64,000 bases of DNA from Streptomyces rubrogriseus (GCF_027947575.1 NZ_CP116256.1:7440001-7504000), one strand, 5' to 3'. Counted from the first letter of the stretch, positions 1 to 10,022 are shown. Notes: a model not told the origin generated them from the letters alone. A program made the numbers and translations.

Positions 1-268
1 CGACGCCGCCCGTGGAGTGCTTGTCGGCGGTCGGGCGGGACAGGGACGAGAAGTCCATGCGCTCGCCCGAGGCGATCATCGCGGCCGTCCAGCGGGCGAT
101 CTCGCCGCGGTTCATGCCGTTGAGCAGGATCGCCATCGCGAGCGAGGACATCTGCTCGTCGGCCACCTCACCGCGCGTGTAGGCGTCGATGACCCAGTCG
201 ATCTGCTCACCGGTCAGCTCGCCGCGGTCCCGCTTGGTGCGGATGACGGAGATGACGTCCATGGCCAT
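1..268 (-). CDS. deoA: Thymidine phosphorylase, N-terminal part (cut by window edge)
   Basis: This enzyme cleaves thymidine and deoxyuridine with phosphate to the free base and deoxyribose-1-phosphate in cytoplasmic pyrimidine salvage. The visible 89 residues start MAMDVISVIRTKRDRGELTD and contain the family's N-terminal helical domain, including GEVADEQMSSLAMAI and the phosphate-site region KHSTGGV at the window edge; the catalytic domain is outside. The ATG at 268 has AGGAAAG about 6 bases upstream. It follows the cytidine deaminase by 24 bp and is probably the last visible gene of the nucleoside import and salvage operon read leftward. Confidence 0.93.
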   Translation of the reverse strand, partial: MAMDVISVIRTKRDRGELTGEQIDWVIDAYTRGEVADEQMSSLAMAILLNGMNRGEIARWTAAMIASGERMDFSSLSRPTADKHSTGGV

Positions 269-292
269 GTCTGGCTTTCCTAACGCGAGTTA

Positions 293-685
293 CTACTTGG
301 TGAGGTGGTCGGGGCCGAAGGCCTGCGGGAGCATCCGGGACAGGGGCAGGATCCCCTCCGGGGTCTCCAGGAGCAGCTCCGGGCCGCCGAACTCGTACAG
401 GAGCTGGCGGCAGCGGCCGCAGGGGACGAGTACCTCGCCCGCGCCGTCGACGCAGACGAAGTGCGTCAGCCGGCCGCCGCCGGTCACCTGCAACTGGGAG
501 ACCAGCCCGCACTCGGCGCACAGGCCGATGCCGTAGCTGGCGTTCTCCACGTTGCACCCGGTGACGGTGCGGCCGTCGTCGACGAGGGCGGCGGCGCCCA
601 CGGCGTACCCCGAGTAGGGGGCGTACGCCCGGGACATCGCGTCCCGGGCCGCCGTGCGCAGCTCCTCCCAGTCGGCCCCGGTCAC
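293..685 (-). CDS. cdd: Cytidine deaminase
   Basis: This 130-residue protein has the normal length of the homotetrameric zinc cytidine deaminase, which converts cytidine and deoxycytidine to uridine forms. Visible motifs are the substrate loop NVENASYG, the catalytic CAE (in GLCAECG) and the second zinc site PCGRCRQ. The GTG start at 685 overlaps the stop of the upstream permease as GTGA, so the two are translationally coupled. Its place between a nucleoside ABC importer and thymidine phosphorylase indicates that imported pyrimidine nucleosides are deaminated and then phosphorolysed. Confidence 0.95.
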   Translation of the reverse strand: MTGADWEELRTAARDAMSRAYAPYSGYAVGAAALVDDGRTVTGCNVENASYGIGLCAECGLVSQLQVTGGGRLTHFVCVDGAGEVLVPCGRCRQLLYEFGGPELLLETPEGILPLSRMLPQAFGPDHLTK

Positions 686-1956
686 TTGCCCTGGCCCTTG
701 CGGTACTGCATGCCGTCCGCCTTGGGCATCCGCAGCCGTTGCGCGGACAGGGCGAGGACGACGAGGGTGACGACGTACGGCGTGGCGGAGACGACCTGGT
801 TGGGGACCTCGTTGGTGCCGGCGTACCAGGCGAAGACCAGGGCGCCGACGACGAAGGTGATAGCGGCCTTGACGTACTTCTTGCGGATCACCAGCCAGAT
901 GGCGCCGGCGACCAGCAGCAGCGCGCCGAGCAGCAGCAGGGCGTGCACGTTGGCGGAGCCGCCGCGCAGGTTGAGGCTGTCGGTGTAGCCGAAGAGGCCG
1001 GCGCCGATGGCGAGGCCGCCCGGCATCCAGTTGCCGAAGATCATCGCCGCGAGGCCGATGTAGCCGCGGCCGCTGGTCTGGCCCTCCAGGTAGAAGGGGT
1101 TGGCCACGATGGACAGGAAGACGCCGCCGAGGCCGGCCAGGCCGCCGGAGATGATCACGGCCAGGTACTTGTACTTGTAGACGTTGACGCCGAGGGACTC
1201 GGCGGCGATCGGGTTCTCGCCGCAGGAGCGCAGCCGCAGGCCGAACGGGGTGCGCCACAGGATCCACCAGGTGGCGGGGATCAGGGCGACCGCGATCAGG
1301 GTGAGCCAGGAGACGTCGGTGACCAGGCCGCCGAGCAGGCCCGCGATGTCCGAGACGAAGAACCAGTGCTGGTCGTTGAGGCTGTCCAGCCAGCCGGACA
1401 GGCCCGGGATCGAGAAGTGGCCGAGGGAGTCGACCGGCGGGGACTGCTTGGCGGAGCCGCCCTGGTGGCCCTCGAAGGCGAGCGGGGCGAGGTAGCGGGT
1501 GGCGCCGAGGGCGAGGATGTTGATGGCCACACCGGAGACGATGTGGTTGACGTTGAAGGTGATCGTGACGATGGCGTGCAGCAGGCCGCCGAGGCAGCCG
1601 CCGACGATGCCGACGAGGACGCCGGTCCACGGACCCCACTGGAAGCCGGCCCAGGCACCGAACCAGGTGCCGAGGATCATCATGCCCTCGAGGCCGATGT
1701 TGACGACGCCCGCGCGCTCGGCCCACAGGCCGCCGAGACCGGCGAGGCCGATCGGCACGGCGAGCTGGAGGGCGGTGGACATCTGGCTGACGTTGGTGAT
1801 GCCGTTGGCGCCGGTGATCAGGCGGACGATCGAGGTCAGCGCCAGGGCTCCGGCGATGACCAGGAGCAGCACGGGCCACGACATGCGGCGGCCGGTCGGT
1901 GGTGCGTGCTCCAGCGACGGCTGGTTGACGTCGGTCGCTGTGGTCGGAGCGGTCAT
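682..1956 (-). CDS. Nucleoside ABC transporter permease, second subunit (YufQ/NupQ-like)
   Basis: This is a 424-residue inner-membrane permease of the RbsC/LivM superfamily (BPD_transp_2). After a hydrophilic N-terminus of about 30 residues there are roughly ten hydrophobic segments. The loop LRSCGENPIAAESLGVNVYK is the conserved coupling region that contacts the ATPase. The ATG at 1956 overlaps the stop of the first permease as ATGA. The gene lies between the partner permease and cdd. Substrate is inferred from the BMP-type lipoproteins and the salvage genes, and purine versus pyrimidine preference cannot be read from the sequence. Confidence 0.9.
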   Translation of the reverse strand: MTAPTTATDVNQPSLEHAPPTGRRMSWPVLLLVIAGALALTSIVRLITGANGITNVSQMSTALQLAVPIGLAGLGGLWAERAGVVNIGLEGMMILGTWFGAWAGFQWGPWTGVLVGIVGGCLGGLLHAIVTITFNVNHIVSGVAINILALGATRYLAPLAFEGHQGGSAKQSPPVDSLGHFSIPGLSGWLDSLNDQHWFFVSDIAGLLGGLVTDVSWLTLIAVALIPATWWILWRTPFGLRLRSCGENPIAAESLGVNVYKYKYLAVIISGGLAGLGGVFLSIVANPFYLEGQTSGRGYIGLAAMIFGNWMPGGLAIGAGLFGYTDSLNLRGGSANVHALLLLGALLLVAGAIWLVIRKKYVKAAITFVVGALVFAWYAGTNEVPNQVVSATPYVVTLVVLALSAQRLRMPKADGMQYRKGQGK

Positions 1957-3076
1957 CGGCCGGCCACCTCCTTCTTCGAGTTGTCGGTGGCGCCGAGGAC
2001 GTGTCCGGCGGCCAGCTCCGCGCCGACCCGGCGCTGCTGGCGGCGCAGGCCCCACTCGCGGACGGCCTCGTAGGAGACGACGACGGAGAGGACGATCAGG
2101 CCCTGCATGATGACCGCGATCTCCTTGTCGTACCCGTGGAAGTCCAGCTCGGGGCTGGCCTTGTCGAGCCAGGCCCACAGCAGGGCGGCGAAGGCGATGC
2201 CGACCGGGCTGTTGCGGCCGAGCAGGGCGATGCCGATGCCGAGGAAGCCGATGCCGGTGGGGAAGTTGAGGCTGTAGGTGTGGGTGTCGCCGAGCAGGAT
2301 CGGCAGGCCCGCGAGACCGGCGAGGCCGCCGGAGATCAGCATCGCGGTGAGCACCATGCGCTTGGGGTCGACACCGCTGGCCGCGGCGGCGGACTCGGAG
2401 GCGCCGGAGGCGCGCAGGTCGAAGCCGAAGCGGGTGCGGTTGAGGACGAGCCAGTAGCCGATGCCGAGGAGGACGGCGAGGACCACCAGGCCGTAGATCT
2501 CGCCGGCCGCGCCCATGTCGATGCCGGGGATCCAGCCGGACTCGTGCATCTCGCCGGTGGTGTTGTTGTTGCCGATCTTGACGCCGAAGACGTCGGGCAG
2601 CCACAGGTAGCCGATGACGGCGGTGGCGATGGAGTTGAGCATGATCGTCGCGACGACCTCGCTGACTCCCCGGGTGATCTTCAGGACGCCGGCGATGCCG
2701 GACCAGAAGGCGCCGGTGAGAACGGCGGTCAGGAGGAGCAGCGGGACCTGGAGGCCGGCCGGCAGGTTGGCGTGGGCGCCGACGATCGCGGCCATCATGG
2801 CGGCGAGCTGGTACTGCCCGTCGACGCCGATGTTGAAGAGGTTCATCCGGAAGCCGATGGCCACCGCGAGGGCCGCGATGTAGTACATCGACGCCTGGTT
2901 GATGATCAGGACCTGGATGTCGGAGAATCCGGCCTGCTCGAACATGAGGGCGAACGGTTCGACCGGGTTCTTGCCCGAGGCGATCAGGACGATCGCACTG
3001 AGCACGAAGGCCACGGCGAGCGCGATGACCGGTCCGGCCACCGCGAGGAGCACGCGCTCCTTGTCGAACTTCTTCA

Positions 3077-3077
<1 letters not shown>
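1953..3077 (-). CDS. Nucleoside ABC transporter permease, first subunit (YufP/NupP-like)
   Basis: This is a 374-residue membrane protein of the BPD_transp_2 family, starting MKKFDKERVLLAVAGPVIAL with an immediate first transmembrane helix. It contains the coupling loop FDLRASGASESAAAASGVDP and the GSS/GGL-rich helices of ribose- and nucleoside-type permeases. Its start overlaps the stop of the ATPase gene by one base (TGATG), and its own stop overlaps the next permease. The tight chaining fixes the order ATPase, permease 1, permease 2, cdd, deoA as one transcript. Confidence 0.9.
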
Positions 3078-4699
<1,622 letters not shown>

Positions 4700-4775
4700 C
4701 GGTTCGTTGACCGCCGCTCCGGCCGGAGGGCTGCTGGACGCGTTGATGGCGCACTCTCCTGGGGACGGGGGCCGT

Positions 4776-4787
4776 CTACGCGCGTAG
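4776..4787. promoter_or_regulatory. Palindromic operator CTACGCGCGTAG before the ABC ATPase
   Basis: This is a perfect 12-bp palindrome, 77 bp upstream of the GTG (29 bp upstream of the possible ATC start). Its core ACGCGCGTAG recurs at 6050-6059 and 7356-7365, upstream of the two substrate-binding lipoprotein genes. This suggests one regulator controls all three units. The regulator itself is not visible in the window. Confidence 0.6.
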
Positions 4788-4828
4788 CGCCCCTACGGCA
4801 TCTAAAAGCGGCGGCACATCGACGCGAC

Positions 4829-4872
4829 GGGGTACGGGGAGGGCGACTTCGAGGACGCTCTCCCCGTACCCC
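4829..4872 (-). terminator. Strong hairpin between lipoprotein gene and ABC operon
   Basis: The arms GGGGTACGGGGA (4829-4840) and TCCCCGTACCCC (4861-4872) are perfectly complementary, and inner bases extend the stem to about 17 bp with one wobble. It lies downstream of the lipoprotein stop at 4936 and upstream of the palindrome and the ATPase start. There is no clear U-tract, as is common for Streptomyces terminators. It probably lowers read-through from the abundant binding protein into the transporter genes. Confidence 0.7.
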
Positions 4873-4935
4873 GCCGTGCGGCCGGGCCGGCGCGGTTACA
4901 CGCTGTTCGAGGTGTTGCTGGTGCTACTCAGCCGT

Positions 4936-5982
4936 TCAGCTGCTCTTGACCTTGATCTCGCCGCTGATGATCTTCTCCTTGGCCGACTTGATGGCTGCCT
5001 GGAGCTCGGCGTCGTCCGCGAACTTCGGGTTGGAGTCCGAGAGACCGACCTCGCCGGACTTCAGATCGCCCCGAACGATACCGGTCTCCGGCTTGCCGTC
5101 CTCGACCGACTTCGAAAGGTTGTAGACGGCCGAAGCGACGTCCTTCGTGGCCGAAGTCAGGATGTAGTCCTTGTACTTCGCGAGGGCTTCCTGCTTGTAC
5201 TGGTCGGAGTCGACGCCGATCGCCCAGACCTTGTTGGCGGCGGCGGCCTCGATGACGCCCTGGCCGGAGAGACCGGCCGCCGCGTACACCACGTCGGCCT
5301 TCTTCTCGATCTGGCCCTCGGCGGCGGTCTTGCCCTTGTCGGGGCTGGAGAAGCCGCCCTCCTCAGCGGTCTGCGTCAGGTACTGCGAGACGACCTTGAT
5401 CTTCGGGTCGGTGTCCTTGACGCCCTGCTCGTAGCCCGCCTGGAACTTGTGGATCAGCGGGACGTCCACACCGCCCACGAAGCCGACCGTGTTGGTCTTG
5501 GTGCTCTTGGCGGCGGCGACACCGGCGAGGTAGGACGCCTCCTGCTCGTTGAAGACCAGGTCCGCGACGTTCTTCGCCTCGATCGTGGCGTCGTCGACGA
5601 TGCCGAAGGTGGTGTCCGGGTACTTCTCGGCGACGTTCTTCATCGCGGAGGCGTAGGCGTAGCCGATGCCGACGACCGGGTTGTAGCCCTGCTTCGCCAG
5701 CGAGGACAGCCGCTGCTCCTTGTCGGCGTCGGTCTCGCCGTCGGTGGGCTCGACGTCGGCCGTCTCGTAGCCGAACTCCTTCTTGGCCTGCTCCAGACCG
5801 GCGTACGCCGCGTCGTTGAAGGACTGGTCGCCCTTGCCGCCGACGTCGTACGCGATGGCGAGGCCCTTGTCCCCCTTGGACTCCGAACCGGAGTCGGTCG
5901 AGGTACCACCGCAGGCGGCGAGGGCGAGGGCCAGGGAGGCGGTCGCTGCGCCTGCGACCGTGATCCGGGAAATCCGGCGCAT
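4936..5982 (-). CDS. BMP-family substrate-binding lipoprotein A (nucleoside importer)
   Basis: This is a 348-residue basic-membrane-protein (PnrA/BmpA-type) extracellular binding protein. The N-terminus has Arg residues, a hydrophobic segment and the lipobox LAAC, which puts the lipidated Cys at residue 24, followed by a Ser/Gly-rich linker. The Bmp domain starts at LAIAYDVGGKGDQSFNDAAY, and further family motifs include FGIVDD, GFVGGVDVPLI and WAIGVDSDQYKQ. It is adjacent to the ATPase and permease genes, so it probably delivers nucleosides to them. It is closely related to lipoprotein B next door, including a 159-bp stretch of identical DNA. Confidence 0.93.
   Translation of the reverse strand: MRRISRITVAGAATASLALALAACGGTSTDSGSESKGDKGLAIAYDVGGKGDQSFNDAAYAGLEQAKKEFGYETADVEPTDGETDADKEQRLSSLAKQGYNPVVGIGYAYASAMKNVAEKYPDTTFGIVDDATIEAKNVADLVFNEQEASYLAGVAAAKSTKTNTVGFVGGVDVPLIHKFQAGYEQGVKDTDPKIKVVSQYLTQTAEEGGFSSPDKGKTAAEGQIEKKADVVYAAAGLSGQGVIEAAAANKVWAIGVDSDQYKQEALAKYKDYILTSATKDVASAVYNLSKSVEDGKPETGIVRGDLKSGEVGLSDSNPKFADDAELQAAIKSAKEKIISGEIKVKSS
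5329..5487. repeat. 159-bp block identical to 6649-6807 inside the two lipoprotein genes
   Basis: Bases 5329-5487 match 6649-6807 without a single difference (offset 1320), while flanking codons differ. It encodes the same central part of the BMP domain in both paralogues. Identity at all silent sites over this length suggests recent gene conversion between the tandem copies. Confidence 0.85.
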
Positions 5983-6047
5983 GTCTGGTGCTCCTGTCGT
6001 ACAAGCGCCGGGGACGGTTCGGCTGCGGCGCTGGCTTCGCCGCAGAT

Positions 6048-6096
6048 TAACGCGCGTAGACCTGCCTGAAAACCCCTTCTGTCCACCTTGTTATCC
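6048..6096 (-). promoter_or_regulatory. Promoter/operator region of lipoprotein A
   Basis: On the minus strand GGATAAC (6090-6096) is followed 29 bp later by TCTACGCGCGTTA (6048-6060), 65 bp before the start codon. The same two elements with the same spacing occur before lipoprotein B. The second element contains the palindromic core ACGCGCGT that also occurs before the ATPase gene. Confidence 0.5.
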
Positions 6097-6195
6097 GCCC
6101 GTGAGCAAGGACCCGCGAATGGGGGTACGGGGCTTGCCGGACGCAAACGGGGGGTGGCGGAGGGTGACGCCCGGCGGCGGCGGGCGGCGGACGCG

Positions 6196-6231
6196 GAAGC
6201 GGACGGGCACCCGGAGGTGTCCGTCCGCTTC
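6196..6231 (-). terminator. Hairpin after lipoprotein B
   Basis: GAAGCGGACGGGCACC (6196-6211) pairs with GGTGTCCGTCCGCTTC (6216-6231) over 16 bp with one G-U pair and a CGGA loop. It begins about 25 bases downstream of the stop at 6256 and separates the two paralogous lipoprotein genes. Confidence 0.75.
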
Positions 6232-6255
6232 GTGCGGGTGTGTGCGGGGGTGCGG

Positions 6256-7299
6256 CTACTCGGTCGCGACCTTGATGGAGCCGTCGACGATGCCGGTCTT
6301 GGCCTTCTCCACGGCCTCCTTGGCGCCCGGGACCTCGGCGAACTTCGGGTTGCTGTCGGACAGGCCCACGCCGTCGGACTTCAGGTCGAAGGTGTGGGTG
6401 CCGGTCAGCGGCTTGCCGTCCTCGACGGACTTGGCCAGGGCGAAGACCGCGCCGTTGATGTCCTTGAGGGCGGAGGTCAGGATGGAGTCCTTGTAGGCCG
6501 CGAGAGCCTCCTGCTTGTACTGGTCCGAGTCGACGCCGATCGCCCAGACCTTCGCCTTCGCGGCGGCCTCGATGACGCCCTGCCCGGAGAGACCGGCCGC
6601 CGCGTACACCACGTCGGCCTTCTTCTCGATCTGCCCCTCGGCGGCGGCCTTGCCCTTGTCGGGGCTGGAGAAGCCGCCCTCCTCAGCGGTCTGCGTCAGG
6701 TACTGCGAGACGACCTTGATCTTCGGGTCGGTGTCCTTGACGCCCTGCTCGTAGCCCGCCTGGAACTTGTGGATCAGCGGGACGTCCACACCGCCCACGA
6801 AGCCGACGGTCTTGGTCTTGGTGGCCTTGGCCGCGACGACGCCGGCCAGGTAGGAGGCCTCGTTCTCGGCGAAGACGAGGGACGCCACGTTCTTGCCCTC
6901 GACCACGGAGTCGACGATGCCGAAGGTGGTGTCCGGGTACTTGGCGGCGACGTTCTTCATCGCCGGGCCGTAGGCGAAGCCGACGCCGATCACCGGGTTG
7001 TAGCCCTGCTTGGCCAGGGAGGTCAGGCGCTGTTCCTTGTCGGCGTCCGTCTCGCCGTCGGTGGGCTCGATGTCGGCGGTCTTGTAGCCGAACTCCTTCT
7101 TCGCCCGCTCCAGACCGGCGTACGCGGCGTCGTTGAAGGACTGGTCGCCCTTGCCGCCGACGTCGTAGGCGATGGCGAGGCCCTTGTCGTCACCGCCGTC
7201 GTCGCCGCTCTCGCCGCTGGTGCCGCCGCAGGCCGTGGCCGCGAGTGCGAGCGACGCGACCCCCACCGCGACGCGGATCAGTCTTGATGTCCGACGCAT
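6256..7299 (-). CDS. BMP-family substrate-binding lipoprotein B (paralogue of A)
   Basis: This is a 347-residue paralogue of the adjacent lipoprotein, with the same domain plan: a lipobox with Cys at residue 24 (LAATAC), a Gly/Asp/Ser linker (GGTSGESGDDGGDDKG), then LAIAYDVGGKGDQSFNDAAY. The linkers and C-termini differ from A (KATKTKTVGFVGG against KSTKTNTVGFVGG; the end is GIVDGSIKVATE). The start is the ATG at 7299; a longer frame to 7404 would add 35 residues without a signal peptide and is rejected. It has its own promoter and a terminator after it, so the importer apparently has two binding proteins that may differ in substrate or expression. Confidence 0.93.
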   Translation of the reverse strand: MRRTSRLIRVAVGVASLALAATACGGTSGESGDDGGDDKGLAIAYDVGGKGDQSFNDAAYAGLERAKKEFGYKTADIEPTDGETDADKEQRLTSLAKQGYNPVIGVGFAYGPAMKNVAAKYPDTTFGIVDSVVEGKNVASLVFAENEASYLAGVVAAKATKTKTVGFVGGVDVPLIHKFQAGYEQGVKDTDPKIKVVSQYLTQTAEEGGFSSPDKGKAAAEGQIEKKADVVYAAAGLSGQGVIEAAAKAKVWAIGVDSDQYKQEALAAYKDSILTSALKDINGAVFALAKSVEDGKPLTGTHTFDLKSDGVGLSDSNPKFAEVPGAKEAVEKAKTGIVDGSIKVATE

Positions 7300-7353
7300 C
7301 TGAAGTTCCCCATTCTCCAAAGCCCCGCAGCGGGCGCTCGGTTCGGCGCACAG

Positions 7354-7402
7354 TAACGCGCGTAGAACCTCCTGGGAACGGGGTTGCGCGGCGCCGTTAT
7401 CC
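7354..7402 (-). promoter_or_regulatory. Promoter/operator region of lipoprotein B
   Basis: The minus strand carries GGATAAC (7396-7402) and, 29 bp later, TCTACGCGCGTTA (7354-7366), 54 bp before the start codon. The 13-mer is identical to the one before lipoprotein A. Conservation of both elements and their spacing, in DNA that otherwise differs, points to a functional control region. Confidence 0.5.
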
Positions 7403-7482
7403 ATTCGTGCCGCTGGCCGGTTACCGCCCTGTTAACGACCGGATCGAAGGGGGACTTACCACCGCACCGCCCGCCGCGCCGC

Positions 7483-8715
7483 CTACTGCACGGCGTCGAT
7501 GAGGGCGGCCGCGGTGAACATCTCGACGCCCACCGTGATGGCGTGCTCGTCCACGTCGAAGTCGCCCTGGTGGAGGTCGCGGACCGTGCGCTCGCCGGGC
7601 GGGCGGACGCCGAGGCGGGCCATGGCGCCGGGCACGTGCTCCAGGTACCAGGAGAAGTCCTCGCCGCCCAGGCTCTGCTCGGTGCCCTCCACGGCGTCGG
7701 TGCCGCGCCGGGCGACCATGGCGGCCTGGAGCAGCTCGGTGCTGGTGACCTCGTTGACGACCGGGGGGACGCCGCGGACGTAGGTGATCTCGGACTTGGC
7801 CCGGTACAGGTCGGCGATCTCGTCGATGGCGCCCATCACCAGGTCGGGCGCCTGCCGCCAGGCGTCCAGGTCGAGGCAGCGCACGGTCCCGGCGAGTTCG
7901 GCGTGCTGCGGGATGACGTTCGGGGCGTGGCCGGACTCGATCCGTCCCCAGGTCAGGGCGAGCCCGCTGCGGCTGTCCACGCGCCGGGCGACGAGCGGGG
8001 GCACGTCGGTGACCACCCGGGCGGTGGCGGTGACCAGGTCGGTGGTGAGGTGCGGGCGGGCGGTGTGGCCGCCGGGGCCGTTCAGGGCGATTTCGAGGCG
8101 GTCGCAGGCGGAGGTGATGGGGCCGACCCTGAGCCCGATCTTCCCGGCGTCCACCCGGGGGTCGCAGTGCACGGCCAGGATGCGGCGCACCCCGTCGAGC
8201 GCACCGCCCTCGATGGCGTCGGCGGCGCCGCCGGGCAGCACCTCCTCGGCGGGCTGGAAGACCAGCCGCACGGGCCGGGGCAGCAGGCCCTGCTCGTGCA
8301 GGGCGGCGAGCACGAGGCCGGTGCCGAGGACGACGGTGGTGTGCACGTCGTGCCCGCAGGCGTGGGCGCGGTCGGGCACCTGGGAGCGGTAGGCGCACTC
8401 GCTCTTGGTGTCGGGGATGGGCAGGGCGTCGATGTCGGCCCGCAGGGCGAGCATGCGGGGCCCGCCGGACCACTGCCCCGAGTCGGTGCCGATGTCGCAG
8501 ACGAGTCCGGTGCCGATGGGCAGCACGCGCGGCTTGAGACCGGCCCGCTCCAGCCGTTCCTTGATCGCGGCGGTGGTGCGGAACTCCTGGTTTCCCAGCT
8601 CGGGGTGCATGTGGAGGTCGCGGCGGAAGGCCACGAGCTCCGCGCGCAGCGCGTCCGGCAAGGTGCCGGGCAGCGCGGCTTCACCGGGAGTGTCGGCCTC
8701 GGACTCTGGGGACAT
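7483..8715 (-). CDS. M20-family amidohydrolase / aminoacylase
   Basis: This is a metal-dependent hydrolase of about 410 residues from the peptidase M20D (hippurate hydrolase/IAA-amino acid hydrolase) family, which cleaves N-acyl or amide bonds. Visible features are HMHPELGNQEFRT near the N-terminus, the metal-site motif HACGHDVHT, QPAEEVLPGGA with the catalytic Glu pair, and the C-terminal GGEDFSWYLEHVPG. It has no signal peptide, so it is cytoplasmic. The ATG at 8715 is preferred because AAAGGG sits about 11 bases upstream; an in-frame GTG at 8727 would add four residues. It stands alone between the importer and the glycopolymer cluster, and its substrate cannot be inferred. Confidence 0.85.
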   Translation of the reverse strand: MSPESEADTPGEAALPGTLPDALRAELVAFRRDLHMHPELGNQEFRTTAAIKERLERAGLKPRVLPIGTGLVCDIGTDSGQWSGGPRMLALRADIDALPIPDTKSECAYRSQVPDRAHACGHDVHTTVVLGTGLVLAALHEQGLLPRPVRLVFQPAEEVLPGGAADAIEGGALDGVRRILAVHCDPRVDAGKIGLRVGPITSACDRLEIALNGPGGHTARPHLTTDLVTATARVVTDVPPLVARRVDSRSGLALTWGRIESGHAPNVIPQHAELAGTVRCLDLDAWRQAPDLVMGAIDEIADLYRAKSEITYVRGVPPVVNEVTSTELLQAAMVARRGTDAVEGTEQSLGGEDFSWYLEHVPGAMARLGVRPPGERTVRDLHQGDFDVDEHAITVGVEMFTAAALIDAVQ

Positions 8716-8798
8716 CAACACGTTCACCCTTTGCAGCGTAGGGCTCCCGGGCGATCGATGGACCCACGATCAACAAAATTCAGCCCGTTAGGGGAAGA

Positions 8799-8852
8799 AA
8801 ACTCGGCCGCCCTACGCATAGCCATCGTCTCGCTTGGGTAAACTCGGCCGCC
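8799..8852. repeat. Direct repeat AAACTCGGCCGCC x2 upstream of the amidohydrolase
   Basis: Within the 239-bp gap (8716-8954) the 13-mer AAACTCGGCCGCC occurs at 8799-8811 and 8840-8852, 41 bp apart. That is close to four helical turns, on one face of the DNA. It may be an operator pair for the amidohydrolase gene. Apart from these repeats I see only A/T-richer promoter-like DNA in this gap. Confidence 0.35.
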
Positions 8853-8954
8853 TTTCCGACCGAGCCGATCATGAGATCACCGGGAGCGTTCCGACCGCTC
8901 CACGGCACCCGTCCTCTTCCTCACGGTTACCACGGGTGGCCTGCTCCACGCGCC

Positions 8955-10022
8955 CTACGCCGTGCCCGCCACCGCCGACAGGCGGTGCACGTCCCGTGCC
9001 GAGCCGGTGACGCTGCTCAGGAATCCGCGGGCCCGCGGTGAGGCCGACTCGGTGAGCCAGGCGGGGTCGATGTCGCAGACGGCGACGCGGACGTCGGTGC
9101 CGGCCAGGGCCAGCGGGAGGGTGTGGACGACGGTGGAGGGGAAGCTGAGGACGGTACGGCCGATCGGGCCGCGGCGGGCGATCAGCTCCAGCGGGAGGTC
9201 GGGGCGGACGATCTGCAGGCCCGTCTCCACGGCCAGCCGGTGCAGCTTCACGGCGCTCTCGCGGCGGTGGGCGAAGTAGCGGGCCGCGCCGTGGCTCTTC
9301 GCCAGGGCGCGTACGGCGTCCACGTAGCGGTCGGCGTCGACGACGCCGGTCTCCACCAGGGAGGTGCCGACCATGTCGGCGCCCTTGGTGATGCGGGGCG
9401 GGCCGAAGCGGGACCTGGTCCAGGCGAAGTCGTTGGCGGTGACGGTGACGCCTTCGGGGACGTCCTCGATGGGCATGGAGGAGAACACCGACACCTGCCG
9501 GTCCGGGGCCGGGGTGAGGCGGTGGCGGGCGGACCGGGAGACCGGGGCGAAGAGCAGGTCGCGCGGGCCGGGGCGGCTGCCCTTGCGGTGCCAGCGGACC
9601 AGGCGTTCGCCGTGGGCCAGCTGGGTGACGAACTCCATCGTGGCCGTGCCGTCGTCGACGACGACGAGGTCGTGGGCGCGGGTGATGGTGAGGAGCAGTT
9701 GCACGTAGCGGGAGAACGGGTCGCCCATGACGATCCGGTCCGCCTGGCGCAGCGCGGTGGTCAGGCCGCCGATCGTGCGGAAGGGGGCCGTGGCGCCGCC
9801 GCGCGCCTCCTCCCAGCGGATCTCGTGGCCCTCCTTGCGGGCCAGTTCCGCCATGCGGCGCAGCTGGCCGCGGGTCATCGGGTCGACGGGTGAGAGGACC
9901 ACGAGGGTGAGCTCCGCGCCGGGTGCGCGGGTGTGCGCCCACTCCAGCACGTTCAGCAGTTGTACCGGGCTCTCGACGAAGGCGAGAGTGCGGGGGCCGG
10001 CGTTCCCGGCGCGGGGGCTCAT
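8955..10022 (-). CDS. GT52-like / sialyltransferase-like glycosyltransferase
   Basis: This 355-residue cytoplasmic protein has a GT-B type layout and no membrane segment. Three motifs resemble bacterial sialyltransferases: FVESPVQLLNVLEW at the N-terminus, the DDG motif in VVVDDGTATMEF, and a C-terminal PST motif in SFPSTVVHTLPLAL. The usual HP motif appears as YFAHRRES. It is the last gene of the leftward arm after the NeuB-type and CMP-sugar genes, so it probably transfers a nonulosonic acid (Kdn or related) from the CMP sugar to the wall glycopolymer. Family assignment rests on motifs only. Confidence 0.65.
   Translation of the reverse strand: MSPRAGNAGPRTLAFVESPVQLLNVLEWAHTRAPGAELTLVVLSPVDPMTRGQLRRMAELARKEGHEIRWEEARGGATAPFRTIGGLTTALRQADRIVMGDPFSRYVQLLLTITRAHDLVVVDDGTATMEFVTQLAHGERLVRWHRKGSRPGPRDLLFAPVSRSARHRLTPAPDRQVSVFSSMPIEDVPEGVTVTANDFAWTRSRFGPPRITKGADMVGTSLVETGVVDADRYVDAVRALAKSHGAARYFAHRRESAVKLHRLAVETGLQIVRPDLPLELIARRGPIGRTVLSFPSTVVHTLPLALAGTDVRVAVCDIDPAWLTESASPRARGFLSSVTGSARDVHRLSAVAGTA

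Noticed and set aside
4776..7366. BldD binding sites at the shared ACGCGCGT palindrome
   Set aside because: The 13-mer TAACGCGCGTAGA mismatches the BldD consensus at three of its fixed positions.
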